DNA of 27,712 nucleotides from UBA3263 sp964549975 (GCA_964549975.1 CAZJWM010000014.1:1-27712); one strand, 5' to 3'; positions 8,208 through 15,786 are shown, numbered from the stretch's first letter. Notes: generated by a model from the letters alone, not told the origin. Made by a program: numbers and translations.

Positions 8208-9227
8208 TTAGCGAATCAGGAAGGAGAACTTGTCGATGTTTCGCAGGGCCACTGATGTGCCGCGGGCCACCGACAGCAGGGGGTCTTCGGCCACGTGGAA
8301 TTGGATGCCGATTTTGTCGGTGAGGCGTTTGTCGAGGCCGCGAATCAGAGCGCCGCCGCCGGCGAGCCAGATGCCGTTGCGCACGATGTCGGCGTAGAGC
8401 TCCGGCGGGGTCTGCTCCAGGGCAGCGAGCACGGCAGCTTCGATTTTGGCAATCGACTTTTCGATGCAGTGGGAGATTTCCTGATAGTTGACGGCCACTT
8501 CCATGGGCAGGAAGCTCGAGAGGTTGGGGCCGTGGACAATGTAGTCCTCCGGGGGATTGTCGAGTTCGGTGAGGGCGGAGCCGACGTTCATCTTGATTTG
8601 TTCGGCGGTGCGTTCACCCACGCGCAGGTTGTGGGCGCGGCGCATGTGGCCTATGATGTCTTCGGTGAGGTCGTCGCCGGCAATTTGGATTGACTTGTTG
8701 GTGACGATGCCGCCCAGAGAGATGACGGCAATCTCGGTGGTGCCGCCACCTATGTCCACAATCATGTTGCCTTCGGGGGCTTCAACGTCCAGGCCAATGC
8801 CCAGAGCGGCAGCCATGGGCTCGTAGATCATGTAGACGTCGCGGCCGCCGGCGTGTTCGCTGGAGTCGCGCACGGCGCGGATTTCCACTTCGGTGGAGCC
8901 GGAGGGGATGCCCACCACCATGCGGAGCGAGGGGGTGAACCAAGAGCGATTGCCGCTCGACTTTTTCACCAGTCCGCGAATCATCTGTTCGGCGGCGTTG
9001 AAGTCGGCAATCACGCCCTGGCGCAGGGGGCGAATTGTGGTGATGTCGGCGGGCTCTTTGCCTTGCATGAGCTGGGCTTCCTTGCCCACGGCAATGAGCT
9101 TGTCGGTGCGCTTGTTGATGGCCACAATCGAAGGCTCGTCAATGACAATCTTGTCGTTGGAGAGGATTATGGTGTTGGCTGTGCCAAGGTCGATGGCTAT
9201 CTCCTTGGTGAGAGAAAAGAGACCCAT
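8208..9227 (-). CDS. mreB: Rod shape-determining protein MreB (bacterial actin)
   Basis: A 339-residue ATP-binding actin homologue that forms membrane-associated filaments and guides lateral cell-wall synthesis. The phosphate-1 motif DLGTANT lies near residues 13-19. VVGIPSGST follows, then the phosphate-2 motif DIGGGTTEIAVISLGGIV and the adenosine motif GIWLAGGGALIRGLD near the C-terminus. The length is normal. It starts 45 nt after the purH stop with no -7 box between them, so it is probably transcribed from the purH promoter. That ties cell-shape genes to purine synthesis, an arrangement common in Bacteroidales. Confidence 0.97.
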   Translation of the reverse strand: MGLFSLTKEIAIDLGTANTIILSNDKIVIDEPSIVAINKRTDKLIAVGKEAQLMQGKEPADITTIRPLRQGVIADFNAAEQMIRGLVKKSSGNRSWFTPSLRMVVGIPSGSTEVEIRAVRDSSEHAGGRDVYMIYEPMAAALGIGLDVEAPEGNMIVDIGGGTTEIAVISLGGIVTNKSIQIAGDDLTEDIIGHMRRAHNLRVGERTAEQIKMNVGSALTELDNPPEDYIVHGPNLSSFLPMEVAVNYQEISHCIEKSIAKIEAAVLAALEQTPPELYADIVRNGIWLAGGGALIRGLDKRLTDKIGIQFHVAEDPLLSVARGTSVALRNIDKFSFLIR

Positions 9228-9272
9228 TGGTTTCTAATTATTAGAGAGGTTTGTGGATGATGTGAGGTTGGT

Positions 9273-10805
9273 TTAGTGTTTGAAGTGGCGGATGCCGGTG
9301 GTGACCATGGCCATGGCGTGAGCGTTGCAGAAGTCGATGGTTTCTTGGTCGCGGATTGAGCCGCCGGGTTGGATCACGGCGTCGATGCCTGCCTGATGGG
9401 CAATCTCCACGCAGTCGGCAAAGGGGAAGAATGCGTCGCTGGCCATCACGGCGCCTTTGAGGTCAAAGCCGAAGCTTTGGGCCTTGGCGATGGCTTGCTT
9501 CAGGGCGTCGACGCGGCTGGTTTGGCCCACGCCGCTGGCCAGGAGCTGGCGGCCTTTGGCCAGAACGATGGCGTTGCTCTTGGAGTGTTTCACCAGCTTG
9601 TTGGCGAAGAGCAGGTCGTCCACTTGGTCGGGGCGCACGGCCGTGGTGGTGACGCCGGTGAGGTCGGCCGGGGTTTCCACTTTGAGGTCGCGCTCTTGGA
9701 GCAGGGCGCCGTTCAGACATGAGCGGAAGGCCATGGTAGAGGTGTTTTTGCCGTTCTGCACCAGGATGATGCGATTTTTCTTCTGCTTGAGGATGGTCAG
9801 GGCAGCGTCGTCGTAGGCGGGGGCGATGATCACTTCAAAGAAGATGGTGTTGATCTGCTCGGCAGCGGCGGCGGTGATGGCAGCGTTGGTGATGAGCACA
9901 CCGCCGAAAGCGCTGACGGGGTCGCCGGCCAGGGCGTCGCGCCAAGCCTCTTCCACGGTGGGGCGAGAGGCCACGCCGCAGGCGTTGTTGTGCTTGAGCA
10001 CGGCAAATGTGGTTTGACCTTCGAAGTCGGCAATGAGGCTCACTGCGGCGTCGATGTCAAGCAGGTTGTTGTAAGAGATCTCTTTGCCATGGAGCTGGGT
10101 GAACATGGCGTTGAAGTCGCCGAAGAAGTAGCCCTTCTGGTGGGGGTTTTCGCCATAGCGCATGGGCTTGGGAGTGTCCACGGCCACGCGCAGAGCCGAG
10201 GGGCCTTCTTCTTGGTCGAAATAGTTGAAGATGGCGCTGTCGTAGTGGCTGCTCACGGCAAATGCCTCTTTGGCAAACCAGCGGCGTTGCTCTGCGGAGC
10301 TTTCGGCGCCTTGCGCGGCGAGCAGGTCGCGCAGGGGAGCGTATTGGTCTTTGGAGGCCACTATGATGACGTCGCGCCAGTTTTTTGCGGCGGCGCGAAT
10401 CAGCGAGATGCCGCCTATGTCGATTTTTTCGATGATGTCGGCATCGGAGGCTCCTGAAGCCACGGTGGCTTCAAAGGGGTAGAGGTCTACGATGACCAGG
10501 TCGATTTCGGGAATTTCGTATTGAGCGATTTGTTCGCGGTCGCCTTCGTTTTCGCGGCGATTGAGGATGCCACCAAACACTTTGGGGTGAAGTGTCTTTA
10601 CACGGCCACCGAGAATCGAGGGGTAGCCTGTGAGGTCTTCAACGGCTGCGCAGGGGTAGCCGAGGCCTTCGATGAAGGAGCGGGTGCCGCCGGTGCTGAG
10701 GAATTGAACACCTGATTTATTGAGCAATGCGAGGATTTCGTCCAGGCCATCCTTGTGGTAGACAGACACAAGGGCTGTCTTGATTTTGCGAGTCATTTCA
10801 GTCAT
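9273..10805 (-). CDS. purH: Bifunctional AICAR transformylase / IMP cyclohydrolase PurH
   Basis: Catalyses the last two steps of IMP synthesis: formylation of AICAR with 10-formyl-THF, then ring closure. The N-terminal cyclohydrolase domain begins KTALVSVYHKDG, with LSTGGTRSF and GGRVKTLHPKVFGG. The transformylase domain carries RYGENPHQKGYFF and LKHNNACGVA, and the family's terminal GIRHFKH is present. I chose the ATG at 10805 (510 residues); a second ATG at 10796 is also possible. The frame extends upstream to 10868, but a perfect -7 promoter box (10835-10842) lies inside that extension, so the upstream ATG would precede the transcription start. It is first in the purH-mreB-mreC operon. Confidence 0.96.
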   Translation of the reverse strand: MTEMTRKIKTALVSVYHKDGLDEILALLNKSGVQFLSTGGTRSFIEGLGYPCAAVEDLTGYPSILGGRVKTLHPKVFGGILNRRENEGDREQIAQYEIPEIDLVIVDLYPFEATVASGASDADIIEKIDIGGISLIRAAAKNWRDVIIVASKDQYAPLRDLLAAQGAESSAEQRRWFAKEAFAVSSHYDSAIFNYFDQEEGPSALRVAVDTPKPMRYGENPHQKGYFFGDFNAMFTQLHGKEISYNNLLDIDAAVSLIADFEGQTTFAVLKHNNACGVASRPTVEEAWRDALAGDPVSAFGGVLITNAAITAAAAEQINTIFFEVIIAPAYDDAALTILKQKKNRIILVQNGKNTSTMAFRSCLNGALLQERDLKVETPADLTGVTTTAVRPDQVDDLLFANKLVKHSKSNAIVLAKGRQLLASGVGQTSRVDALKQAIAKAQSFGFDLKGAVMASDAFFPFADCVEIAHQAGIDAVIQPGGSIRDQETIDFCNAHAMAMVTTGIRHFKH

Positions 10806-10834
10806 GTGGTGAGTTTGGTGGATTATGTTACCCA

Positions 10835-10842
10835 CAAAGTTA
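10835..10842 (-). promoter_or_regulatory. -7 box of the purH-mreB-mreC promoter
   Basis: Read on the minus strand this is TAACTTTG, a perfect TAnnTTTG, 29 nt before the chosen purH start. No convincing -33 element is visible at the usual distance. The position rules out the longer purH start at 10868. Confidence 0.6.
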
Positions 10843-10886
10843 CGAAGATTTTGCGACATACCCACCACAATCTCCTTAAATATATA

Positions 10887-11780
10887 TTAAATCACCTCAA
10901 GCTCGGCCTGCGAGCCCTCAATCCAGGGCATATTTTCGTCGATGTGGCCTATGGGGGCGCCCATGGCCACGGGGTAGGAGTAGGGGGCCACCATCTCGGC
11001 AATCATCTGCTCCATGGAGGAGTGGTTGGCGTCGGGGCGATATTCGGTGAATTGGCCCACGATGAGGCCGCGCAGCGAGCTTAAGACGCCGCTCAGTCGC
11101 AGCTGATGGAGGATGCGCTGCACCTTGTAGATGGGCTCGGCAATGTCTTCAATCACCAGGATGGAGTCTGCCGGCAGCAGGTTCATGGGGGTGCCGATGA
11201 GCTGGGCCAACACGGCCAGATTGCCGCCCACGAGCGTGCCGCGAGCGCGGCCGGGACGACTCAGGGGATGTTGCTCCCATTGCAGCGGCTCGGCCGAAGC
11301 GGAGGAGAGGATATGCATCAGCGCGGCGTTGGAGGGGTCGTCGGCGGGAAATTGCGCCAGATGTTTGGCCATGGAGCCGTGGACGGAGGCGATTTGGCGG
11401 CTGTGCCAGAGTCCGTGAAGCGCGGATATGTCGCTGAAGCCGATGAGCCACACTCGGCGCGGCTCCACGTGGCCCAGCAGGTCGACGGCGCCGTAGCCGC
11501 CGCGGCTGCAGAGGATGGCGCGCGTATCCTCGTCGGCCAGGGCGGCTTGGAAGTCGCTCAGGCGCTCTGAGGCGGCGCCGCTGTAGGTGCCGGCGCGGCC
11601 GGCGGCATGAGGGGCTATGGTCACTCGCAGGCCCATGCGCTGCAGGGCGTTGGCGGCGCCTTCAATAAGCATAGGGTCAACAGCCGAAGCGGGCGAAACA
11701 ATCCACACCCTGTCGCCGCGTCGCAGCGGCTCGGGCACGCGCACTCCCGCCTCAAATCCAATGTGAGTCAACGTGGTCAT
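10887..11780 (-). CDS. LD-carboxypeptidase (peptidase family S66, LdcA-like)
   Basis: A 297-residue cytoplasmic serine peptidase that should release the terminal D-alanine from recycled murein tetrapeptides. RRGDRVWIVSPAS starts the N-terminal domain. The nucleophile is Ser116 in IGFSDIS. The general-base region IEDIAEPIYKVQRIL supplies the conserved Glu, and the C-terminal GAPIGHIDENMPW holds the catalytic His. There is no signal peptide, as expected for the recycling enzyme. I chose the ATG at 11780 because the 54-residue upstream extension is unlike the family and runs through a perfect -7 box at 11831-11838. The gene sits between purH and the cloverleaf element and seems to be a single-gene unit. 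Confidence 0.92.
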   Translation of the reverse strand: MTTLTHIGFEAGVRVPEPLRRGDRVWIVSPASAVDPMLIEGAANALQRMGLRVTIAPHAAGRAGTYSGAASERLSDFQAALADEDTRAILCSRGGYGAVDLLGHVEPRRVWLIGFSDISALHGLWHSRQIASVHGSMAKHLAQFPADDPSNAALMHILSSASAEPLQWEQHPLSRPGRARGTLVGGNLAVLAQLIGTPMNLLPADSILVIEDIAEPIYKVQRILHQLRLSGVLSSLRGLIVGQFTEYRPDANHSSMEQMIAEMVAPYSYPVAMGAPIGHIDENMPWIEGSQAELEVI

Positions 11781-11830
11781 AATTACTGAAACTGCAGTCG
11801 GCGGCGATGGTTTGGGCCGTCGGGCTGCTG

Positions 11831-11838
11831 CAAAGATA
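11831..11838 (-). promoter_or_regulatory. -7 box of the LD-carboxypeptidase promoter
   Basis: On the minus strand this reads TATCTTTG, a perfect TAnnTTTG, 50 nt before the ATG at 11780. The -33 element is not clear. It fixes the start codon choice for the S66 peptidase gene. Confidence 0.55.
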
Positions 11839-11933
11839 CGCAAATTTTTGAGGATTTGGTGCAGCCGGCCGCAAATTTCCGCAGGACGGCCACGTGGAAT
11901 CGGCCAGGAAATGTGAGATATGCCTAAGTGCCG

Positions 11934-12156
11934 GCGATGCATCGGAGATGCTGGTTATCCTAAAACCCCAACTTGCCGCAGGCTAGTTGGGGAGCATGAA
12001 GAACTCCATAACTACTACCTCGGAGAGGTTGTCACCAGTGTGGCTCTGGTGGCATGTTCTCCGAGCAAGTGTCTGTGTATCAGCGTCGTGTCCCCGGCTA
12101 GGCCGCTATGCGACCAAGCCGGGGTTTTAGGATAACCAGCCTCTCCGAGGCATCGC
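11934..12156. repeat. Nested inverted-repeat element, cloverleaf-forming (candidate structured RNA or miniature mobile element)
   Basis: A 223-nt non-coding unit. Its ends pair over 32 bp (11934-11965 with 12125-12156) with only two mismatches. The core is GCTGGTTATCCTAAAA against its exact complement. Inside are three hairpins. Hairpin A (11966-11992) is CCCCAACT/AGTTGGGG plus GCC/GGC with a 3-nt loop. Hairpin B (12019-12065) is CTCGGAGA/TCTCCGAG with an inner CACCAG/CTGGTG stem. Hairpin C (12092-12124) is CCCCGGCT/AGCCGGGG, then GG/CC and CGC/GCG with a 3-nt loop. The A-B and B-C linkers are both 26 nt. No TAnnTTTG lies just outside on either strand, there is no U-tract at either end and no obvious target duplication. 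It could be a structured RNA, possibly 6S-like, or a MITE-like element. The sequence alone does not decide. Confidence 0.8.
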
Positions 12157-12307
12157 AATCGCTTGAATTACAATTGAATGGCCGTATTCTTGATGTTGGA
12201 GAGGGGCCTTGTCTTATATGGCGAGTTGTTTTCGACTTTGTATTCAATTGATACGCAGGCAATTGGCGGAAAGGGTGAAATTTTTTTGAAAAAAAGTTGC
12301 TCAAAAA
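12157..12307. other. Intergenic stretch between the cloverleaf element and the tRNA promoter
   Basis: No supported gene. It becomes AT-rich toward the tRNA. A 9-bp inverted pair CAATTGAAT (12171-12179) / ATTCAATTG (12242-12250) encloses a 62-nt loop and may be chance. A-tracts and T-tracts near 12280-12307 lie just upstream of the tRNA promoter and could act as an UP-like region (inference). Confidence 0.4.
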
Positions 12308-12339
12308 TTTGCATGGTTCGAAAAAAGGGCGTAACTTTG
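12308..12339 (+). promoter_or_regulatory. Promoter of tRNA-Arg
   Basis: A complete Bacteroidota promoter: -33 TTTG at 12308-12311, a 20-nt gap, and -7 box TAACTTTG at 12332-12339. The mature tRNA begins 34 nt after the -7 box, leaving a short 5' leader for RNase P to remove. Confidence 0.75.
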
Positions 12340-12373
12340 CACTCGCAATCGGGAAATAACCCGAAAGCTAAAT

Positions 12374-12447
12374 GGCTCATTAGCTCAACTGAATAGAGCA
12401 TCTGACTACGGATCAGAAGGTTACAGGTTTGAATCCTGTATGAGTCA
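12374..12447 (+). tRNA. tRNA-Arg, anticodon ACG
   Basis: A 74-nt cloverleaf. The acceptor GGCTCAT pairs with ATGAGTC (one G-U). The D arm is GCTC/GAGC with a 9-nt loop. The anticodon stem TCTGA/TCAGA encloses CTACGGA, with ACG at 12408-12410. The variable loop is AGGTT, and the T arm ACAGG/CCTGT holds TTTGAAT. The discriminator is A at 12447, and CCA is not encoded, so it must be added after transcription. The D loop (AACTGAATA) lacks the usual GG pair. A34 should be edited to inosine so that it reads CGU, CGC and CGA. Confidence 0.95.
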
Positions 12448-12450
12448 CTC

Positions 12451-12485
12451 AGCCGCACCGCTCCAACGAGCGATGCGGCTTTTTT
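12451..12485 (+). terminator. Rho-independent terminator of the tRNA-Arg unit
   Basis: An 11-bp GC-rich stem (GCCGCACCGCT with AGCGATGCGGC, one mismatch) with a short loop is followed by a run of T. It starts three nt after the tRNA discriminator base, so the transcript carries just this tRNA. Confidence 0.85.
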
Positions 12486-12557
12486 ACGTGCAAACTAAAG
12501 CGCAGGTGAGAGCGCGCCCTGTGCCGCTGCAGAGCCACGCTATCGATGATGCGTATG

Positions 12558-12698
12558 TTACAGTGAGTCAAAAAAACGTTCGAGGTCTTCGGGTGTGCGG
12601 CATACGATGCTCTCGCCTTTACGGAATGCTTCTTCGGCCTCGTCAATACGAGCCTGCAATTCCGACGAGACTTCGCGCATTGTTGGGTTTGTTAGCAT
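12558..12698 (-). CDS. 46-residue orphan protein with its own promoter
   Basis: A small acidic protein, MLTNPTMREVSSELQARIDE followed by a helical Glu/Arg-rich stretch and ending in ERFFDSL. I do not recognise the family. It has no signal peptide or membrane segment, and nothing toxin-like is adjacent. The gene is believable because a complete promoter (12725-12756) precedes the ATG at 12698 by 26 nt. An internal ATG at 12680 would give 40 residues. The frame stays open upstream to 12899, but that extension runs through the promoter and the neighbour's 3' end. The size and charge would suit a small antitoxin or regulator, but that is only a guess. Confidence 0.6.
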   Translation of the reverse strand: MLTNPTMREVSSELQARIDEAEEAFRKGESIVCRTPEDLERFFDSL

Positions 12699-12724
12699 AT
12701 TGATGGTGTGTTTGTTAGTGATGG

Positions 12725-12756
12725 CAAAGATACGGCAAAATCTTTGCAACTGCAAA
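12725..12756 (-). promoter_or_regulatory. Promoter of the 46-residue orphan gene
   Basis: Minus strand: -33 TTTG (complement of 12753-12756), a 20-nt gap, and -7 box TATCTTTG (complement of 12725-12732). Both elements and the spacing match the Bacteroidota consensus. The predicted leader is about 20 nt. Confidence 0.75.
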
Positions 12757-12792
12757 TCTTTATTGCAAAAAGCTGCGAGGGCTATAATGCGA

Positions 12793-12821
12793 CAAATGCT
12801 CCGGGGAGGCCGGAGCATTTG
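12793..12821 (-). terminator. Perfect 12-bp hairpin after the TonB-receptor-like gene
   Basis: CAAATGCTCCGG (12793-12804) and CCGGAGCATTTG (12810-12821) pair perfectly around a 5-nt loop, 19 nt beyond the stop at 12841. No clear U-tract follows on the minus strand, so it may end transcription inefficiently or protect the mRNA 3' end. Confidence 0.6.
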
Positions 12822-12840
12822 TGTGTGGGGTAGGGGGGGA

Positions 12841-15786
12841 TTACATTGGGCCACCGCCGCCGGGGCCGCCACCGAATCCGCCGAATCCGCCGGGGCCACC
12901 GCCGCCGGGCATCATCTGCGGGCGTTCGCCACGACCGGGGCCTCCGTCAGGACCGCCGTCGGGGCCCATGCCGTTGGGATCCATCTGGCGTTCTTGGTTG
13001 GGGAAGGTGGTGAACTTATAGGCGAATGTGGCCAGCACGTAGCGACCGAGTGAGTTTTGCCAGCTGTCGGTGATGGCTTGGGCGCTTTCGCTGCGGCTCC
13101 ATTGTTTGTTTTGGTTGAGGATGTCGTAGGCCTTGATGGCGACTGTGGCGTTTTTGCCGCTGAGGAACATGTAGGAGAGCGAAGCGTTCCATTTCCATTG
13201 GTTGTAGTCGTAGCCTTCGCCGTAGCCGGAGGTGGCGGTGTAGTTCACGTCGGAGGCGATTACGAGGCCGAAGGGGGTGTACCACGTGCCGTTGAACGAG
13301 CCGCCATAGGAGTGGATTGTGCGGTTGTTTTGGCTCTGGATGGAGTTTTGGGTGAGACGCAGGCCGTAGTTGGGTCGGATGCTCAGTTCGAGGTTGGAGG
13401 GGCGGAAGTTGAAGCTAAACGACTCGTCGATGTTGTAGACCGAAGCGGTGTTCTTCAATCCGTTGGTGTAGCCCTTGCTCTGGCTTGCGCTGAAGTTGAG
13501 GGTGTTGTCGAAGGTGAAGAGTTTGTTGGGCAGGGGGCGGGAGTACATTGTGCGGAGGTCGGCGCTCCAGTTGCCGTTGACGTTTTCGTAGGTGGTGTAG
13601 CGGCCACCGGTCACGCTGTTGTAGGTCATTTTGCTGACGATGGCGTTTTGGGTGGCGTTGGCCGAGAGTTGCACCATGATAGACTGTTGGCTGTCCATGT
13701 TGAACGTCTGGTAGCGCAGGCGCAGGTTGTGGGTGAACGAGGGGCTCAAGTCGGGGTTACCTTGCACCACGTTCAGGGGGTCGGAGCTGTCTTCCACGCG
13801 TTGCAGCTGCGAGAGCGAGGGTTGCGATGAGCGGCCGTTGTAGTTCATGTTGAGCGATGTTTGCTTTGAGAACTTGTAGCGCATCCACAGGAATGGGGCG
13901 TAGTTCCACACCCAGCGCGTGGGGATTGATTTGTCGGAGTTGATCAACTCGATGCTGCGGCTCATTTGGGGGTTGAAGCTGATGCCGGCGTTGATGGTGT
14001 AGTTTTTGTTCACCTTTTTGTAGCCCAGGCGGATGCTTTGGTCAAAGTAGTCGTAGCGATATTGTTGGGAGTTGATTGAGTCGATGATCATGTCGAGGTC
14101 GGAAACGCCGCTCAGACGGTCGTCGAACGACATTGTCATCCAATAGAGGTCTTCCAGACGCTGGCGCAGGGAGTCGGAGATGGCGGGGATTTCGCGGGGG
14201 TCGTTGCGCACGATTTTGTCGGCGTTGTTCCAGCGATAGCTCATGTTGTAGCTCACCTCAATGTAGTTGCCTTTCTTGACGTCGCCGATAGGTTCGGTCC
14301 AGCTGAGGCGACCGCCCACGGTGTTGCTCCAGGTGTGATATTTGATGCGCTGATAGTTTTCGTAGAGTGAGTCTTCTTGCTCGGCGTTTTGGTTGCTGAG
14401 CCAGAAGGCGTTGCGGCTCCAGGCGGTTTGGTTTTCCCACGTGTTGGACAGGGAGTAGTTGGCGCTCACGGAGAATGAGCGGCCGCGGTGGCTGCGGAAG
14501 CTGTGGTTGTAGATGAATCGGCCGCTCAGGTCGTAGCCGTGGCCGTCGCTGGAGTTGATGTTACGCGAGTTGGTGATTTTGGCGCCGGTGTCGTTGTAGT
14601 TGCGGCTCCACGAAGCCGACGAGCTGTTGTTGAAGTTCAGCGAGAAGGTGGGGCGGAAGTCCACGGTGTTAAACGAGTCGGGCTTCCACTGCAGGCGGAA
14701 GTCGCCGCGCACGTTGTGGCCGCGGTCGTTGCTTGAGCTTTCGGAATATTCGGTGGTGGTGGCGTCTTGGAGGATGTTTTGGCGATTGCTCTTCGACTCG
14801 CTGTCGCGGTCGTTGTGGGAGTAGAACACGTTACCGCCCAAGCGGAAAATCTCCTCGTTGCCCACGTTGAAGTTGGCGCCGACGCTCTGGGTGGTGTTCA
14901 CGCCGGAGCTGCCTCCGAAGCGGCGGAAGCGCGAGGCGTTGCTGTCGGTGAAGCCTTCGTTGTTGGTGTTGTTGGCGTTGCCTATGAGGGTGAATTGGTT
15001 GCCGTCGCGGAAGTGGTTGAGGAAGAGGTTGCCGCCATAGCGGTTGTCGGTGCCGTAGCCCACTTCAACGTTGCCAAACCAGCCGTTGTTCATCCCTTTT
15101 TTCACTGTGAGGTTGATGACGGTTTCGTCTTCGCCGTCGTCAACGCCGGTCATGCGGGCCAGGTCGCTCTTGCGGTTGATCACCTGAGCTTTGTCCACCA
15201 TGGCCACGGGGATATTCTTGGAGGCCACGGCGGGGTCGTCGCTGAAGAATTCCTTGCCGTCGACGAGGATTTTGGTCACCTTCTGGCCTTGGGCGGTGAT
15301 GGAGCCGTCGGAGCCGACGGTCACGCCGGGCAGGCGCTTGAAGAGTTCGCCCACGGTGGCGTTGGGCGGGGTGGTGTAGGAATCGGCGTTATATTGGATT
15401 GTGTCTTCCATCACCTTGATGGGAGTGGCGATGCCCAGAGCCGTAGCCTCTTTGAGCATGATTGTCGACTCTGAGAGCTTGAAGGCCTTCACGGCCACGG
15501 TGTCGGTGGCGGAGGCCACTTTGACGTTATGGCATTGTGTGGTGTAGCCTATGTAGGAAGCTTGCACAATGTAGTTGCCACGTTTAATCCCGGAGACGGT
15601 GTAACGGCCGCGCGAGTTGGTGGTGACGCCGGCCACATAGGAAGAATCTGACGAAGCAAGCACGCGCACTGTGGCATCGGGGAGCGGCTGGCCGGAAGCG
15701 TCGGAAATCGACCCCCTAAGCACAGCAGCAGAAGCCCCGATGGCTCCTGCTCCTATCAAAATCACAGAAATTAGTTTTTTCAACAT
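12841..15786 (-). CDS. TonB-dependent-receptor-like outer-membrane beta-barrel with Gly/Pro/Met tail
   Basis: A 981-residue outer-membrane protein. A signal peptide (about 1-20, MLKKLISVILIGAGAIGASA) comes first, then a carboxypeptidase-regulatory-like domain (about 21-105, with SGQPLPDATVRV). A plug-like domain (about 125-205, with LFKRLPGVTVGSDGSITAQG) contains the LVDGKEFFSDDP motif of the OMP_b-brl_3 group, and a long barrel follows. Instead of ending at the last aromatic strand, the chain continues for about 54 residues of low-complexity Gly, Pro and Met, including MPGGGGPGGFGGF. I chose the ATG at 15786 because it begins a clean signal peptide; the frame extends 16 residues further. No SusD partner is present, so the substrate is unknown. 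No clear -7 box is visible upstream. Confidence 0.9.
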   Translation of the reverse strand: MLKKLISVILIGAGAIGASAAVLRGSISDASGQPLPDATVRVLASSDSSYVAGVTTNSRGRYTVSGIKRGNYIVQASYIGYTTQCHNVKVASATDTVAVKAFKLSESTIMLKEATALGIATPIKVMEDTIQYNADSYTTPPNATVGELFKRLPGVTVGSDGSITAQGQKVTKILVDGKEFFSDDPAVASKNIPVAMVDKAQVINRKSDLARMTGVDDGEDETVINLTVKKGMNNGWFGNVEVGYGTDNRYGGNLFLNHFRDGNQFTLIGNANNTNNEGFTDSNASRFRRFGGSSGVNTTQSVGANFNVGNEEIFRLGGNVFYSHNDRDSESKSNRQNILQDATTTEYSESSSNDRGHNVRGDFRLQWKPDSFNTVDFRPTFSLNFNNSSSASWSRNYNDTGAKITNSRNINSSDGHGYDLSGRFIYNHSFRSHRGRSFSVSANYSLSNTWENQTAWSRNAFWLSNQNAEQEDSLYENYQRIKYHTWSNTVGGRLSWTEPIGDVKKGNYIEVSYNMSYRWNNADKIVRNDPREIPAISDSLRQRLEDLYWMTMSFDDRLSGVSDLDMIIDSINSQQYRYDYFDQSIRLGYKKVNKNYTINAGISFNPQMSRSIELINSDKSIPTRWVWNYAPFLWMRYKFSKQTSLNMNYNGRSSQPSLSQLQRVEDSSDPLNVVQGNPDLSPSFTHNLRLRYQTFNMDSQQSIMVQLSANATQNAIVSKMTYNSVTGGRYTTYENVNGNWSADLRTMYSRPLPNKLFTFDNTLNFSASQSKGYTNGLKNTASVYNIDESFSFNFRPSNLELSIRPNYGLRLTQNSIQSQNNRTIHSYGGSFNGTWYTPFGLVIASDVNYTATSGYGEGYDYNQWKWNASLSYMFLSGKNATVAIKAYDILNQNKQWSRSESAQAITDSWQNSLGRYVLATFAYKFTTFPNQERQMDPNGMGPDGGPDGGPGRGERPQMMPGGGGPGGFGGFGGGPGGGGPM

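Noticed and set aside
10806..10868. Upstream start for purH
   Set aside because: A perfect -7 promoter box lies inside the extra 21 codons and the extension is not family-like.
11781..11942. 54-residue N-terminal extension of the LD-carboxypeptidase
   Set aside because: It runs through a -7 box and into the cloverleaf element, and the S66 family starts at the chosen ATG.
11920..12135. 71-residue plus-strand open frame over the cloverleaf element
   Set aside because: It lies across the inverted-repeat arms and hairpins, has no promoter nearby, and its sequence is explained by the palindromes.
12178..12396. 72-residue plus-strand frame running into tRNA-Arg
   Set aside because: It overlaps the tRNA and its promoter, has no promoter of its own, and has no recognisable motif.
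12841..12980. Gly-rich repeats as a possible CRISPR or tandem repeat array
   Set aside because: The repetition is only the codons of the Gly/Pro tail, without spacers or a regular repeat unit.
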